The notes beneath the pieces were generated by a model. It saw nothing but the letters and a program-made list of their open reading frames with translations. It was not told where the DNA came from and did not search any database. Positions 1-11,050 of a DNA stretch of 64,000 nucleotides are shown here, piece by piece (positions within the stretch are counted from its first letter, which is position 1; each line of letters starts with the position of its first letter). This DNA is from Acanthornis magna (lineage: Eukaryota; Chordata; Aves; Passeriformes; Acanthizidae): the NCBI GenBank assembly GCA_036785705.1, contig JAWUZG010000056.1:3225001-3289000 (forward strand). Reading direction: 5' to 3'. A program made the position numbers and the translations under genes.

Positions 1-1940
1 TCATCCAGGTGTGGTGTTGCAGGCACATATTTCAATCTAGCATCGTGGAACAGTTACTGCTTCACTGACCCCCTTACAGGAGCCAGGAAAATCATTCCAG
101 TGACCTTGCTGAGCTTAGACTTCCATGGAATTTGCCCAGAAAGGGAAGGATGCCTCAGGAAGGCCATATCTGGATAATATTTTCTACTTAGTACTACTGC
201 TTTCGTGAATGTTTTTCATTCAGACAGTTCCTGCTGCATTTTTATCTGCAGTTGTTGGGGTTTTTTTTTCATAACTGGGGTTGAGTGCTTTCTTGTTCGT
301 GTGAAAGAGCATCTGACCTCCTAAGCAGTGTCTCTGAACTCCATGAGAAGTCCTTGTCAGCTTTGCTGTTGGCCTCTGCAGGCAGCAGCCCCAGGTTCTG
401 ATGAGAGAGACATTAGAGCCAGCTGATTGTATCTGTAACAAGAACAAAAGGCAAATTCTTTGAAAGGTCAGGAATATCCATGAGTAGCCATTAAAAAAAG
501 GGAAAGAGGAACTTTCTTTTAAGAAACAGGAAAGAGAAGAGAGACATACAAGTGTTTTAGCAGGTGTCTGTCAGAGACCCTGGGCAGAAATGATTATGGT
601 GTGAGAGATGAGGATGCTGCTGGGCAGGTGGAGCTCAGCAGATCTCAGTGCCTTGGAGGTACTGGAGGGGGAGCAGGTGATGGGTTTCAATGAGGAACAA
701 ATCGAGGTGAGTGGTGGAAACAGCGTGAGAAGGGAGCAGATTCCTCTTTAATGTGAACCCTTCTTTCACAGAGCTAGTGTCCCTATGCTTTTAAGATATG
801 TGAGCAAAAAGAACATAATTGATCGTATTTATATAAGAGTATACAGGGCACAAAATCACCTGGTATTTGTCCACATTCATTCTACAATAGGTGTGCAATT
901 GTTTCACAGTCTTCTGCTTAATTTCTTGCCATTTCATGGAGTATGATGATAAATGAGGTAGTGTTTTTATAGAATGTTATGGACAACTGCCCAATTCAAA
1001 GTCCTTAGAAGTTGAGGTATGGATTAATATTTGTTTCCTGTTCTTTTGTGTTGTTAAAGGTGCACCAGCTGCAATACTGTGGATATTTCCCTAGAAATGT
1101 TTCCTGTCATTAAACCGCAGCTTTTATTCATGAGGGAAAATAATTTTTTCCAAGGCCTCCATTCAAAAACCACAAAAATATTTGCTAAAAGGCTGTTAAG
1201 AAGGTGCCTGAAGTTAAGTCCATGGAGTCAAATAAGAAAAGAAGTTTAAGTATCTGTATAGGCAATGGCTAAAATAAGACAAAAAATAGTTAATAATCTA
1301 TGCTCTGTTTCTCATCCTCAGTAACTAAAGCTTGCTACAGTGCAGAATCAGACCATGAAAGTGTGTGCAGCAATCTTACACTTGAGTGATGCTCATCTTG
1401 CTTGTGAGAGAAGCAAAGACAAAGGCCTCTCACCTAGAGGCTCTGAGTGTCCCAGCAGTGTGACCCTCTGCACCAGGTTCTGAGGATGTGCTGCTGCTCA
1501 GCCCTGACTCGGCCCCAGGTAGGCCAGCAGGGATGCTCCTGAAGTTGCAGGTCTGATTGAAGCAGCTCTGACAAAGCAGATCAGATGTTTGTGGGCACAG
1601 AAGGTGTGTTTTCGGTTAGGTTGAAAAAAGGATTTTTGCTTTGCTTTTTTGTCACTAATGTTACATCTACTGAAATCAAAGCTTCAGCACTGAAATGCAG
1701 TTGTAGTGATTTCTGCAGCTCTCTCTTGTTTCTTTACATTGTGGTGTATAGCCACAAGGGGCTGAATTAGAGATGTCTAGGCAGCTTTTCTGGGCTTAAC
1801 TTTGCAATTAAGCTGCTTTAAAAGATTTCCCAATTAAAATGCAAGTAAATAAGCCACAATAAAAAGTAAAATCATGTGAAACTAAATCGATATTCATTTG
1901 GGCAGTAGCAATTCTTTTAAATTTATTGTCTAGATCTGCA
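1..1940. other. Unique noncoding DNA, no gene seen
   Basis: I see no coding frame, RNA gene or repeat family here. Short frames at 220-447 (minus) and 1585-1770 (plus) have no recognisable domain and no splice context. The sequence is AT-rich and CpG-poor, as expected of avian intergenic or intronic DNA. Confidence refers to the absence of a visible gene. Confidence 0.7.
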
Positions 1941-2930
1941 CAACTTGAGTTTTCAGACTAGCAAAACAACGGTTGTGTTTTATATTCCGTGTGAACTGGC
2001 CAACACAACAGAAGGAGAAGCTTTATTATTATTACTGTCTCGGGGTTTCACAATTGTTTGTGGCAAGGAACACGGAACGAGGACTCCTGACCTGACCTGC
2101 AGGTGCTGTGCTGAGGTTTTCTTCAAGGATGCCCAGCTAGCAGTGCTGTGCCTCTGGATTTTCTTGCCTGTGTCATCACTTTCTGTTTGACTTCCCCAAG
2201 GCAGCCTTTTCATTTTTCTTTGCTTTCTGGAGCTGGCAGCTGAGCTGGAGCTCCTGCACAATAAACCTGGAAGCAACCTGGAAATCTTGGTCATTTTTCA
2301 GAGAATGCAATGGGCATGGGGCTGAAGAGAACTTCACCTGCCTTTGGTGTCCTCACTATCAGATTGTACCTGAGACACAGCAAACTCTTCCTCCTGTGGG
2401 CAGCTGAGCCCAGGGAAGGGCGAAGAGAGAATGCAGATGTGGCAAAGAGGAATGGGTGGAAGTGGAAGAGTGAGGATGCCTCGGGAGGTGAATTGGTGGG
2501 AGCAGGTGTTTCTCTGCTTATCTTCCTCCCTCTGCACAAACAAGCTGAGGATCTGCTGCCCTTGTCTGTAAACAAGGGAGGGGTGGATGCCACAAGTCTC
2601 TGTGTTGAGTAGGGAGTGGTGTTTTCTCTCTGCTTTGTGGCTCAGGGCTACATTCAGTTACAGCATCAGCTGCTGCAGCTCCTTTGGTGGTGACAGGAAG
2701 CCTGTGCTGGGAGCTTCAGGAGTTCGGGCAAGCTGCAAAACTGTCTTAGCAGAGGTAGAGAGAAAGGGGAAACTGAGGTTCCACTTTATCTCTCTGCCAA
2801 ACCTCAATGGGATTTCAAGGGACAAAGGGCACTTCACCACCCGCAGGGCTGCTTATCAAAGGCCTTCTACACACAATGGAGGTGTGAGAATTTTTCAGAA
2901 GTGAGGTCAAAAATGTCCTCTAAAACTGAA
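1941..2930. other. Noncoding block with antisense overlapping frames
   Basis: Composition is more balanced than in the flanks. Frames of about 100 codons lie on both strands over the same bases (2291-2593 minus, 2310-2612 plus, 2587-2904 plus). Such mirrored openness usually reflects a shortage of TA-rich stop codons rather than coding. No domain, signal peptide or splice-bounded structure is visible, so I do not call a gene. Confidence 0.6.
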
Positions 2931-5900
2931 AGTATTGAACAATCTACATAGAGAAGTCACTCACCAGATTCTCTGGTAGTATCATCATATGCACTTGTGT
3001 GTATATAAATGTGTACCTAGGTGTGCACAACTATCTACATTCTTACATATAATGTCCACAGATCGACTGAAGTAACACCAAAGGTCACAGCTCCACACCA
3101 TGCTCATCTAGACAGAAGCTACAGCAGAAATGGATGTGAAAACCAGAGCAACATAATGCCTTTAAGATAACTCAAAATCTTGTATTTATATCTTGCATTT
3201 TGCACTTCACTTCCTCTGTCTGTTTTGTCTTTTGTCATTTTGTCATGTCTCTATTCAGATGCTGAAGTCCTTAGGGAAGGCTGCAATTTCTTGGCAGTGT
3301 GACACAGTGCATTTTTGAAAGTTAATGATTACTATGAGAAATAAATATTCAGTGAAATGGCATTTTCATGATTGACGCTTCCGTAACCAGTGATACGCAT
3401 TATCAAACAGAAGGAAGTCAGGATTCTGGATGTGCTCTCACAAGCCTCAGATATGCACCCACAGAACTGCGGGGAGGCACTTGCTCTGCAGTTAATCAGT
3501 CCCTTGGAAAATAAAAAGAGAGGACTCTTCAGGGACACACCCCGGTGTTTGTGTGTATACAGACCTGACACCTCAATTGAGTCTTTGGCCCTCACCAATA
3601 TTTTACAAATGTCTCTGTATTTGACTTGTTTCTTGTATTTAAGTGCTTTTAAAGTGCAATATTCATAATTTGGGAACTGTATTCAGTAACATATTTCCAG
3701 TGGTTGTTCCTGGTATCTGATACTGAAACATAGGAGATCAAGTACAGACACTGCTTTTACTACATAATAACAAATACAGACTAATGGATTTATTTGTTGC
3801 AAAGCAATACAATTGCACAGTTCTGTGCAACAAAACATGACCTGGGACAGTGTATCTGGTAGCACTGTATCTACAACCAAGTAAATTGCAAGAATCTGTC
3901 AGTAGCCATAAGAAACATTTTTCATTTGGAAATAAAAAATTATATCTGGCACCTAGCAGAGGTTCACTGCAGCTGGAGCTGAGCAAAAGAATACCCTTTA
4001 ATATAAAATAATAAACTTCTAATTCATTTGAAGTGCAATCTTTTTGAGTAGACCTATGAAATGACTTATCATCTTGCCATCAATGCTGATAGAATATCTG
4101 TGTAAATGGCCATGGATCACTGAGTGTCATTTATAACCATTCTTAGATCACTATTCAGTGGCTTTTAGGGTTTATTTTTTGGTGAATCTTAAAAACAGCA
4201 GGAAGAGAAAGAGTCCCTACAGACAGTTACTAGATTATCTGGTATTCCTGAGGTTGAAACAACTTTCCATGTTATGCACTGATAGTTTCTGAACTTGATT
4301 ATTTGTTGAATTGGTTGAAAAGGCAATTTTTGTCATAACCTTCCTAATATTTTGGCATTTTCCATGGACAAGAGAAAAATATTTTCCTTCTTTCCAGCAG
4401 TGGGATTTCAGATCCAATCTGTAAGTGGGTAGGGTGCTAAATACTGACTTGGTGTGCAGGTGGTGCTGTGACCGTGACCCCAACACTTGCAGTGCTTCAT
4501 TGGATGTGACTTTCTCCCACAATATGTCACAGTCTCTGTTTGGTCTGGCTCATAACAGAGCTCTGAGAAATGGGGACTCCCAGTTAGTGGGGGTGACTGA
4601 CACCTGACCACACACTCAGAAAGCAGCCTGTGGTTGGACCAGGACATGGCTGAACTGTAACTGCCATGAAATTCCAAGATGCTGTTTGGTGTCAGATGGG
4701 AGAAAGGTTGAGGAAAGAAGTGCAAAAGGGAATTTGGAATACAAAGTGAATAAAGGTAAAAAACCCTGACTTCTGTGAGAAGCAGAGAAAGAATGTAGAA
4801 AAGAGATATTTTGATGTGAAGGGTGAAAAAGTGGATAAGCAGTGTGTGTAAATTTCCAAAGCAGATTAATAAGGATGACCATGAATGGTGGTCAATAAGG
4901 TGGAAGCAGTGAAAATGAATATCCTAATCCATTAAATAACACTCATAGGTGTACCTACCATTTAGTAGCTCATAGGAGCTACCAAAGAATATTGAGGGCT
5001 GCTCTTAGTCTTTTACCCTTATGCACTCCATAGCCTGGGTGCCAGGAACATCCTACGGCATAAGTCTCAGCCTAAGTTTAGAATTCCAAGAGAGAGACTG
5101 GAGTGGTGGAGTGCAGTAAGCAGGGACAGGGCACCTGCTGGGAGGTGTGCAGCACCAGCACGGTCCTCAGGAAGTGGGATCCCCACCACCTAAAAAAGCA
5201 GAGTGGCCTCTGCAAAACATTAAGAAAAAAGTGCCTTGTTCCAATCTGGCTCCTATTTCATGTGTTGAGAAGGCTGTGCTTGATGTATGAAAGAGGTGTT
5301 CCCAATTTGTGTCTCTTTGTCATTAAAATGTAGGAATGGCCACATACACGGTGGTGCAAATGATTGGAATCATTGTGGTTTAAACAGCAGCTAATAGCTG
5401 AGAAGTGAGGTTAGGGCAAAGGTATTGATTTTGTGTCACACAAATGTAGGTAGAACATCTAAGCATTAAATAATGTTCCCAGGGCACTTTTCAGTGTGAC
5501 TGGCTGAAAGAGGAGAGCACAACATATTTAATGATCTGTAGAACACAGCGTCCTTGAGGTCAATAATGTGTACTTAACCTTTAGGTTTTCCATGTTGTCT
5601 GCTTGTCCAGTTGGTTTATGAAGTGTATGTTAACATGATTGGGGATTTGAGGCAGTGATAACTTGAGCTCTCAAATGTTCACTGCTGTTGCACATGGATG
5701 TTGGACAAATCCATTGTGAATTCTGCTGAGCTTTCCCTGGCGCTGCCTGCAGCCATGGCTGCTACTCAGTCACAGCCTTGTGCTTTGAATGCAAGTCAAT
5801 AGTGTTTATAATGTGAACACTGACTGCTGTCTTAATCCAGTTTTACTTTGCCTCCAAAGTTTAAAATGAAGATAAACTCTTCTAGCCTTCAGCTTTTGTC

Positions 5901-5989
5901 AAGGGACTTGGGCTTATTTGGTGGCACAAATAATGAATAATCTATTTTAAAGAAGAAATCAAATAAAGGCAGAACTTCAGTTAGCAGCA
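2931..5989. other. Unique noncoding DNA, no gene seen
   Basis: AT-rich single-copy sequence. It includes a purine/pyrimidine-alternating stretch near 2990-3050 and several short frames around 4235-4882 that overlap on opposite strands. Nothing was recognised as a repeat family, exon or RNA gene. Confidence 0.65.
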
Positions 5990-6180
5990 AGCATACCTCA
6001 GTTAAGAGGAGCCTAAAGATTTTTATGAAGTGATCCTTATTAGACACTAAAGTCTAAATTAAATCATTTTAATTGGCAAATGAAATTAGCCTTTCTTATA
6101 TGAAAGCTAAAATCAGATCTTTATTCAGCCTTCATATGCAAATGAGAACCTTGTGTCCCATTTCAAAGAGTTACTGTCCC
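5990..6180. promoter_or_regulatory. Candidate enhancer-like noncoding block with octamer
   Basis: The stretch is rich in TAAT/ATTA homeodomain cores (6058-6085) and carries a perfect POU octamer ATGCAAAT at 6136-6143. Dense homeodomain and POU motifs in frame-free AT-rich DNA are typical of conserved developmental enhancers. Conservation was not tested, so this is an inference from motif content alone. Confidence 0.3.
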
Positions 6181-6576
6181 TCTGAAACAGACTGAAAAAA
6201 GTTTAACCTGATTTTATGGAGCAAGATTATGCCTGTCACTGTGGAAGGGTCACTAAATGAGGTATCCCAGTGTATCAGCAGTTCCCATGTAAATAAGTTT
6301 AGAGTATGCTTTGACTTTTAGTAAGTTCCTGCAATTCTAATACGGGTGGTTCTTACCTGTCTTCAGAGGATAAATACATAAAGTGCCAAAACTTGCTATG
6401 TAAAACTGACTTCAGTTTGGACTTTGCTTCAGGAGGGGAGAGCCATGAGACACTTATTGTCACTGTCTTTTGAAATTGCAGGAGATGGAGCGTGGTAGTG
6501 TTTAGAGCTCTCACAAACAAGGACAAACCAGCAAATTGTGAGTGTCCCTCACACTTCTTCCTCTCCCCACCGATAG

Positions 6577-6660
6577 ATGTGAGGAGCAACTGCTTTGGCA
6601 CTTAGCCCCACAGCAGAGTCACTGCAGCTTCATAACCAGCGGCTCAGCTGTTAAGACAAG
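6577..6660 (+). other. Possible 84-nt exon (splice-signal prediction)
   Basis: A pyrimidine-rich run (6555-6570) leads to an AG at 6575-6576, and 84 bases later there is a strong donor, AAG|GTAAGA at 6658-6666. One of the three frames is open across the whole interval (from base 6578, beginning CEEQLLWHLAPQ, 27 codons). The peptide is not recognised. It could be a coding or lncRNA exon, or chance: a 64 kb window is expected to contain some good-looking pairs. No neighbouring exon was identified. Confidence 0.2.
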
Positions 6661-6997
6661 GTAAGAACCTTTTCTTCTCTTTTTATGTGTTACTAGGCAA
6701 AAACCTCACTGTAAAGTATTCATTTATAGTCCCACGGCAAATCTTTCCTCCCTGTCACCACAAGGAAAGAATGCAAACATGCACAATTACCCAAGGTCTC
6801 TAACTGCATTACACTGATACAGAGCTGAAGCCTTTCCTTGAGCACTGTAACTTCTGAGGACTCCTTTCCAATCCTCCAGGTTCCCTCAGAACTTCCTGAG
6901 CATATGCCCCACATTTTCCTGTCTGGTTGCAAATAGCAGAGACAGAAGAAAGTGCAGCCAGCAGCTGTGTGCAAGCTGTTTTTCAGTACATTACATT

Positions 6998-7012
6998 ACA
7001 CACACACACACA
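6998..7012. repeat. (CA)n microsatellite
   Basis: Short uninterrupted AC dinucleotide run ending in CATATTT. It is a simple repeat with no functional call. Confidence 0.9.
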
Positions 7013-7363
7013 TATTTATTTTCTTTGAATATTTCAGGCCCCTGCTTAGCCCTGCTCATGCAGAACTCCCATGACTCAGACTGACTTGTGTCCTTTCCTC
7101 TGGGTGCGGTATTTATGCTGGTGTAAGAATATTTTTGCTTGAGTTTTCTACAGCAGTGTAATGAACACTGTTATTGAAATGTGGTGAAGCTACAAAGTAG
7201 TACCAGGGCTTTCTGTATGAGGCACCTGATGCACTTAGAATGAGAGAGACCTCTTCAAGAGTCAAACCAGGCAATAAACAGAAGTTTCAAAGTAGAGCAG
7301 AGGAAGGAAAAGCTGGATGGAAGCATATTATGGGATTATTGTGCTCTTCCTCATTTCTAAATC

Positions 7364-7413
7364 AGAATATCGTCTCCCTGAATTGCTTAGAGTATCATCT
7401 CCCTGAATTGCTT
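7364..7413. repeat. 25-bp head-to-tail tandem duplication
   Basis: Bases 7364-7388 and 7389-7413 are the same 25-mer with two differences (AGAATATCGT versus AGAGTATCAT at the start), followed by an identical CTCCCTGAATTGCTT. The two copies are exactly adjacent. The surrounding DNA is unique. Confidence 0.9.
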
Positions 7414-7879
7414 TCTGAAAGGTTTGGATCAAAGTAATTAAAATTTTAAAGATATTTCAGAACACAGATCAAACTAGTATGATCTCGCTTTTGTATTCAT
7501 TTTCCTTTTTATTTTCTTTGTATTTGTGAGTCACCTGTTATTTATGTTTATTAGTAATTGACTATTAGTTTTTTTTTTTTTCAAACAAAATATACATTGT
7601 CTTTTGAGTGTTTGATAACTTGTTGGAAATGAGGTTATAATCCTATGAAAACTTCTGCCTGGAGCAATGACTGTTTCCATGTGAGTAGTTCTATCAATGT
7701 ATTCCTGTATACAAACATTTGAAGGATAGACCTAAAAAGTTATCTTGTATGTACATGAGGCTGAGCCTTTCAGGGGGATTTCTCTCACAGGAAGACAATA
7801 CTTTCCCTCAATGACCTTTGCCCCTACAAGTAATCTGTCACTGTATAATTAAATGAGAAAATAAATAATGTTATTATTT

Positions 7880-8470
7880 CTGAGCATGGACACAGTGCAC
7901 ACAGTAACAAATCGGATTCAAAGAATAGCTGATGAGGGGATTTGTGGAGATCCTTGATGCAAAGTTTTAAGTGCAGTACAGCCAGATACCTGCTCTAAAT
8001 TGGCTGCCACTGTAATTAAAAGTATAAATGTTTCAAGCCGAATACATCCTATTAGTAAGATTTTAGGAAACAAAAATTTAATTTATTCACATTCGATATG
8101 GTCTGTAAATGCCACCATTATATGCTTTCCTCTGGCCTTTGATTAGCTATGGATTAATAAAACTTTTATACCTTCTTTGTCAGCCTCATTTTGAACTCTG
8201 TTTTTGCATACTGTTACTATTAAATAAATGAATTAGTGTCCAGAAATGTGTCATGCATATTACCTAGCAGCAGGAAGCATAATACAGTGGTCAGCTCCCC
8301 AGGAGCATTATAAATCCTAACACGCTCGGTAACCTGCTCATGTGGACCTATTAAAAGCTTGATGATTTAGTGAAGCAGTATTTGTGCTTAACAATAGAGT
8401 TTTAGTTAATTCAAAACAAAGTAAATCATTTCCAATTACAGTATTTGAATATTCACAGTAGCTACACAAG
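7880..8470. promoter_or_regulatory. Candidate conserved noncoding/enhancer block
   Basis: About 590 bp of frame-free AT-rich sequence with many homeodomain-type cores (TAATTAAA, TTAATTTATT, GATTAGC, GGATTAATAA, AATGAATTAG, AGTTAATTC) interspersed with more complex sequence. There is no repeat-family signature. The texture resembles deeply conserved vertebrate developmental enhancers. Conservation was not tested. Confidence 0.35.
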
Positions 8471-9779
8471 GATGTGCAATGCTGCCAAGAAAAAAAAGAA
8501 AAGGCATTATAAAGGTTGACTGGAGTTTAGCGTTTCAAGTGGTAGTGGTACCTCAGCATTAAATGAACACCACTGTTTGTAAAACATATTTATTTGACAT
8601 AGCTGCTTCACTGGAGAGATTAAGAAGCTTTAGCTTAGAATGGGCAAAAGTCTTTCCAGAGACTGTGAAGACTTCAGTGACCAGAAAGGCTCCTGAAGGT
8701 TAGGCAGCAGCAGGAGCAGGAGAGCCACCCAGCCAAGGGAGTATACAAACAGAGCAGGGCTGTCAGCAGAGATTTGGGATCAATTCAATGGTACTTTTTG
8801 TATCTGTGCTCAGATACAATTTCATATCTGTGCCTACACACACCTCAGCAGGGCTTGCAGGGATCTAAAGCTGCAGCTCTTGGGGGAAGTGAGTGAGAGC
8901 ATCTGCCAGATTATCCTGGGATTCTGTTGCAGGAGGATGAGGGATTGATGGGGAGGGTCAAGTTCCATGAAATGTCTTAGCAGCTTCTGTTGTGTGCAGC
9001 CAATGCTCTGGGTGTGTGTATGTGTGCATACACACAGATGCATACATGTCATTTGTAGTGTGTGGACAATCAGGCTGTTCCTTCTGAAAACAGGTCAGTG
9101 TTTTCCGAATCTGTGTTTTCAACCCATACTTATGAGAGAGATGTGGCTATGCCCTAGAATGTTGATATGCCTCAAGAAAGGCACTGGGTTCCTAAGTGCA
9201 CTAAAACCCCTTGGGTTTCTCTAGGAATTAGGGTCTCAATTGCTTTCCTCAACTCCCACTTCGGCACTTATTTATAGCCATGGACTTCAGGCTGTTATGA
9301 AGCTCTGAAACCCAGAGCATGTGATGCTGTTGTTCACTGAAAATAGAGTGAAGTTGACAACTCTCCAAGTGTGACAATTGCTTCATATCTGCAGCATTGT
9401 TTTAAAAATACTATAGAGTCCCAATGTATAGACTGTAATGGAGTTTGTTACCATTTTTCTTGTGGATTAATCCCTTAATTCTGGTTTTTGAGTAATTCTG
9501 TATGCATTTTAGCTTCCTTGTGATCAGTCGGTCACATTAAGTGGTTAGATTTTAGTATTCTTATAAGGGGAATAAGGGAATTTATAAGTGGGGGGGGTCT
9601 TATGAAAACATAATTTCTTAAGGCTGGTAGAATACAGCCACATAACATCGTATGAAAGCACAGAGCTGCATGAAGAGGTCTTATTAACACTGTCTCTGCT
9701 CAGCTGACTTGCACTGTACGGTGCAGACAGAAGGGGGGGGAATAGGCGAAGTGCTAACCTCCAGGCAGCTTTTATATCT
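8471..9779. other. Unique noncoding DNA with small hairpin and G runs
   Basis: No gene was recognised. The stretch contains a perfect alternating-purine hairpin (9013-9036) and two eight-base G runs (9590-9597 and 9733-9740). Short frames at 8834-9052 (minus) and 8967-9224 (plus) overlap antisense and are not supported. Confidence 0.6.
9013..9036. repeat. Perfect inverted repeat, 10-bp stem
   Basis: TGTGTGTATG at 9013-9022 is the exact reverse complement of CATACACACA at 9027-9036, with a TGTG loop. The arms are (TG)n/(CA)n-like, so microsatellite slippage is the likely origin. Confidence 0.85.
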
Positions 9780-10600
9780 TAATTTATTCCCATTACTTCT
9801 AAAAAATTTATTCTGACAAGGTTTTCCTTCATGAGTGACATTTGCTATCTTCAGATATAGTTATATAAACCTGTTGCTGTTAATTGGGATTACATTATTC
9901 CTACAAGTGTCTGTCTGACTCTTGTAATTTTCAGGCCTCGATTCCATTAATAATCTTAAAAATATCAGTATTTGCTCCTTGTGGCTTATTGGTCTCAGCA
10001 TAATGACTTCCTATTTGAATATGATGACAGTCATGTGATATCACCTACTATTAAAAAGTCCTAAGGGGGAGAGGCTCGGGAATAGATTCATCATTAAAAA
10101 CAATGTGTTTCTGCTGAAGTCTGAAATACAAAGTATCACCCAGTATCCTCAGAAGCATTTATTTGGTTTTTTTGGCTGTTACATTGCCCGACCCAGCCAC
10201 CAGCTGCCCGGCAAATTAACAATCCTATAGCTGCAGAAATAGATCAGGGGGAAATGATAAATGATTAAGAGGAATAAATCAGGACAATAAGGCATGACTA
10301 TAGGGATGCTATTGATTGTAAAAACTGAGGTGATGTTCACTGGTTTAAGAACCTGTTCAAATGCCATGGAAAAGTTCTGTGCAGGTTCCTGCTGCTGTTG
10401 GTGTCTCAAAGATAAGGAGTGGCACCTGATGCTCACTCAAGGGCCTGCTGATTGCATTTGCAAGTAATTGTCAGCATTTGTGAAAATTGCTGAGGGGGTG
10501 TGATCTCACAGGAATTCAGGAGCGTAAGGTGGCCATAATTAGCATTCAAAACAAATTCCAGGAAGTTTATAAAAGTCGTTTTCCTCTGTTCTTCCCACCC
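9780..10600. promoter_or_regulatory. Candidate conserved noncoding/enhancer block(s)
   Basis: Two adjacent stretches, about 9780-10080 and 10190-10600, are frame-poor and contain many homeodomain cores (TTAATTGGGATTACATTA, CCATTAATAATC, AAATTAACAATC, AATGATTAAG, CATAATTAGC). They show no repeat signature. Enhancer-like texture is the only basis for the call. Confidence 0.3.
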
Positions 10601-10704
10601 ATTTTAATTTTTTTAAACTTTTCTCTACCCTGAAGCCATCCGCTTAAACGGCGCAATGATTTAGAACAGTCCTTGTTTAGAGATGGTGATAAGGGGAGAG
10701 AAGG

Positions 10705-11050
10705 GAGATGGTACTAATGTGTAATCAGTTTATGGCTGCACCTGGGGGAGACTGCCTGCGTTTGCGGGGCAGGTGCGGGGCAGGTGTGGGGCTGGAGTCA
10801 AGGGCTGCTCCGGCCCCGCTGGGGACAGCATGTCTGGCACAGAGAAAAGGTGGGGCCGGGAGGAAAACGTGCTCAGCTGAGGAGGAAGCAGTTAACATCT
10901 GCAAGGGAATGTTTGTATGGATACAGTCCTCGTGGGCAAGGAGACATTTCTTTTGTGCAGACTCCGAGGCCTTGATTGGAGGCAGAGGGTGAGTAACTTC
11001 ATTTTGCAGTTAAGTCTGAAGCCTGAGTGTGCATCCGCGACTGAGCCTAT
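10705..11050. other. GC- and CpG-richer patch, possible promoter or exon
   Basis: Against a CpG-poor background this stretch has a visible cluster of CpGs and G-rich strings (10755-10870), plus a good donor, AGG|GTGAGTAAC, with GT at 10989-10990. A pyrimidine tract with CAG at 10958-10960 could define a 28-nt exon (10961-10988), or the donor could end a first exon starting in the GC-rich patch. Frames here (10708-10992, 10784-10975 and 10917-11144, all plus) have no known domain. It may instead be an unrecognised GC-rich repeat. Confidence 0.25.

Noticed and set aside
954..975. let-7-like string TGAGGTAGTG
   Set aside because: Only the first nine to ten bases resemble a let-7 5' end. The rest diverges and no complementary arm follows within hairpin distance.
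2291..2612. Antisense pair of 100-codon frames
   Set aside because: Mirrored frames over the same bases reflect composition. Neither has protein-like features.
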